Shown: one piece after another, positions 6,738 through 7,495 of the stretch
How the letters are laid out: each line of letters opens with the position of its first letter
Position numbering within the stretch: position 1 is the stretch's first letter
NCBI GenBank assembly: GCA_903911985.1
Contig: CAIWFP010000461.1
Location: forward strand, 1-7,495
Reading direction: 5' to 3'
Length of the DNA: 7,495 nucleotides
From: an uncultured Sphingomonadales bacterium
GTDB lineage: Bacteria > Pseudomonadota > Alphaproteobacteria > Sphingomonadales > Sphingomonadaceae
Program-made: the position numbers and the translations under genes
The notes under the pieces: model-generated
Databases searched by the model: none
What the model was told of the DNA's origin: nothing
What the model saw: only the letters and a program-made list of their open reading frames with translations

Positions 6738-7268
6738 ATGCCGAAGGGTGTGTTTTCGCGGCTATTCCGCAAAGCCGCGGTTTTCGCCCTAGCACCGAAT
6801 GCGCAATGCACCGTGGCACCGACCGCGCCAAGTGGCGGGGTGCCAGCAGTGCCACGCGCGGTCGCCCCACCGCAGGCGGCCTCTCCCGATCTCGACCTTA
6901 CCGCCTATCGCGGCAAGGTGGTCTATCTGGATTTCTGGGCCTCGTGGTGTGCCCCATGCAAACAGTCCTTTGGCTATATGAACCTGCTGCGCCAGTTCTA
7001 TTCCCCCGAAGATCTGGTGATCCTGACGGTCAGTCTAGATCACAAATGGACAGCGGCGGTCGATTTTCTCAATGCGGCGGGCGCGCAACTGCCGGTCATC
7101 CACGATCCGCGCGGGGATCTGGCCGACCGTTTCAAGGTGACAAGCATGCCAACGTCGATCCTGTTCGACCGCGATGGGCGGCAACGTTTTGTCCAGCACG
7201 GCTACTTTGACAGCAAGGCCTGCGAATATGCCGAGAACGTGGCCTTGCTGGTGGGTGAACTCCGCTGA
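6738..7268 (+). CDS. TlpA/thioredoxin-like exported redox protein
   Basis: This 176-residue protein has a thioredoxin fold at about residues 48-176. It shows VVYLDFWASWCAPC with active-site cysteines C71 and C74, and the cis-proline motif SMPTS (136-140). This is the TlpA/ResA-like pattern of periplasmic thiol-disulfide reductases. The N-terminus has basic residues (SRLFRKA) and a short hydrophobic stretch (AAVFALA), then a Pro/Ala-rich linker to about residue 50. That suggests export, perhaps with cleavage near APNA-Q, but the hydrophobic core is unusually short and the lipobox is poor (NAQC), so location is uncertain. Start ATG 6738 has GAGGTGA at 6728-6734. Possible partners such as cytochrome c maturation or copper-site proteins are not in the window, so the specific client is unknown. 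It lies after a terminator-like hairpin and appears independent of the permease. Confidence 0.85.
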   Translation: MPKGVFSRLFRKAAVFALAPNAQCTVAPTAPSGGVPAVPRAVAPPQAASPDLDLTAYRGKVVYLDFWASWCAPCKQSFGYMNLLRQFYSPEDLVILTVSLDHKWTAAVDFLNAAGAQLPVIHDPRGDLADRFKVTSMPTSILFDRDGRQRFVQHGYFDSKACEYAENVALLVGELR

Positions 7269-7409
7269 CAGTATCCGGTGAAATAGGCTGATCCGCCGCA
7301 TCAGTCCGGCGATAGACCCAAATTGCGTGAGTGCTGGTTGCTGGATGCGGGGGCGGACGGTCTTCCTGTGTTCCCCATCAGCACCCATGGCACAGATTTG
7401 AGGTTGTGA

Positions 7410-7476
7410 TTTAAGGAGTGTTGGGGCTTCGTCGTAGTGACGAAGGAACGAAGATGAAGCCCCAACACTCCTTAAA
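7410..7476 (+). repeat. Perfect 20-bp inverted repeat enclosing a ribosome binding site
   Basis: The left arm 7411-7430 (TTAAGGAGTG then TTGGGGCTTC) is the exact reverse complement of the right arm 7456-7475, and 7410/7476 add a twenty-first pair. The 25-nt loop contains AAGGA (7443-7447) and the first two bases of ATG 7454. An alternative smaller hairpin TTCGTC / GACGAA (7428-7444) competes with it. Seven A residues (7474-7480) overlap and follow the right arm instead of T residues, so it is not an intrinsic terminator on the + strand. It may be the end of a mobile element or an RNA structure controlling translation. Confidence 0.9.
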
Positions 7477-7495
7477 AAAATCGCTCGCCAAGGCC
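7454..7495 (+). CDS. Start of an unidentified gene, possibly mobile-element encoded (partial)
   Basis: Fourteen codons are visible, reading MKPQHSLKKSLAKA, and they run off the window edge. A good AAGGA site sits 6 nt before the ATG. The frame is also open upstream to a GTG at 7418, giving a possible 12-residue extension, but the AAGGA spacing favours 7454. Codons 2 to 7 lie in the right arm of the 20-bp inverted repeat. The lysine-rich start resembles what I remember of terminase/transposase-like proteins of alphaproteobacterial mobile elements, but 14 residues cannot support a family call. The 185 nt between the TlpA-like stop and this start hold no other recognisable gene. Confidence 0.4.
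   Translation, partial: MKPQHSLKKSLAKA

Noticed and set aside
6515..6811. 98-codon - strand frame ending in a Cys-containing tail (GAGCCNPNNC)
   Set aside because: It spans the terminator-like hairpin and the start of the TlpA-like gene, has no recognisable family, and lacks a clear ribosome binding site.
7288..7304. CTGAT / ATCAG hairpin after the TlpA-like gene as a terminator
   Set aside because: The stem is only 5 bp with a 7-nt loop and no U-tract, which is too weak to call.

Overview
The window is GC-rich, with tightly packed genes all on the + strand. Codon choice and protein style suggest an alphaproteobacterium, perhaps a sphingomonad or rhizobial relative; this is an impression, since there is no rRNA or other taxonomic marker.

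Region 1 (1-2860) is the downstream part of an N-methylglutamate / gamma-glutamylmethylamide cluster. It holds the last 36 codons of the GXGXG-domain subunit (mgsB/glxC-like), the complete FMN-binding glutamate-synthase-like subunit (mgsC/glxD-like), and a type III glutamine-synthetase-like enzyme (gmaS/glnT-like). In characterised systems GmaS captures methylamine on glutamate, and the MgsABC complex passes the methylamino group on to N-methylglutamate. The genes for the first subunit (mgsA) and for N-methylglutamate dehydrogenase are not in view. Because the rhizobial glx/glnT genes have the same architecture, the substrate is an inference.

Region 2 (2850-2993) is a 30-bp tandem array that begins inside the last codons of gmaS. 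Each unit carries a small hairpin. A separate perfect 14-bp tandem duplication spans the stop codon of mgsC, so two consecutive genes have duplicated 3' ends.

Region 3 (3036-4807) encodes a fused PP2C phosphatase and Ser/Thr kinase with a C-terminal membrane anchor. The reading frame is broken near 4562 by what looks like one missing C, so it is annotated here as a frameshifted gene.

Region 4 (4808-6570) has a 312-bp AT-richer spacer with a promoter-like element and several dyads, then an APC-family permease with its own strong ribosome binding site, then a terminator-like hairpin. The permease therefore looks like a separate transcription unit. Supply of an amino acid or amine to the upstream pathway is plausible but unproven.

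Region 5 (6571-7495) has a secreted or anchored TlpA/thioredoxin-like protein with a CAPC active site. At the right edge, a new open reading frame starts at 7454. Its start codon sits at the edge of a perfect 20-bp stem with a 25-nt loop, an arrangement reminiscent of transposase genes protected from read-through transcription. The window ends too early to identify that gene.
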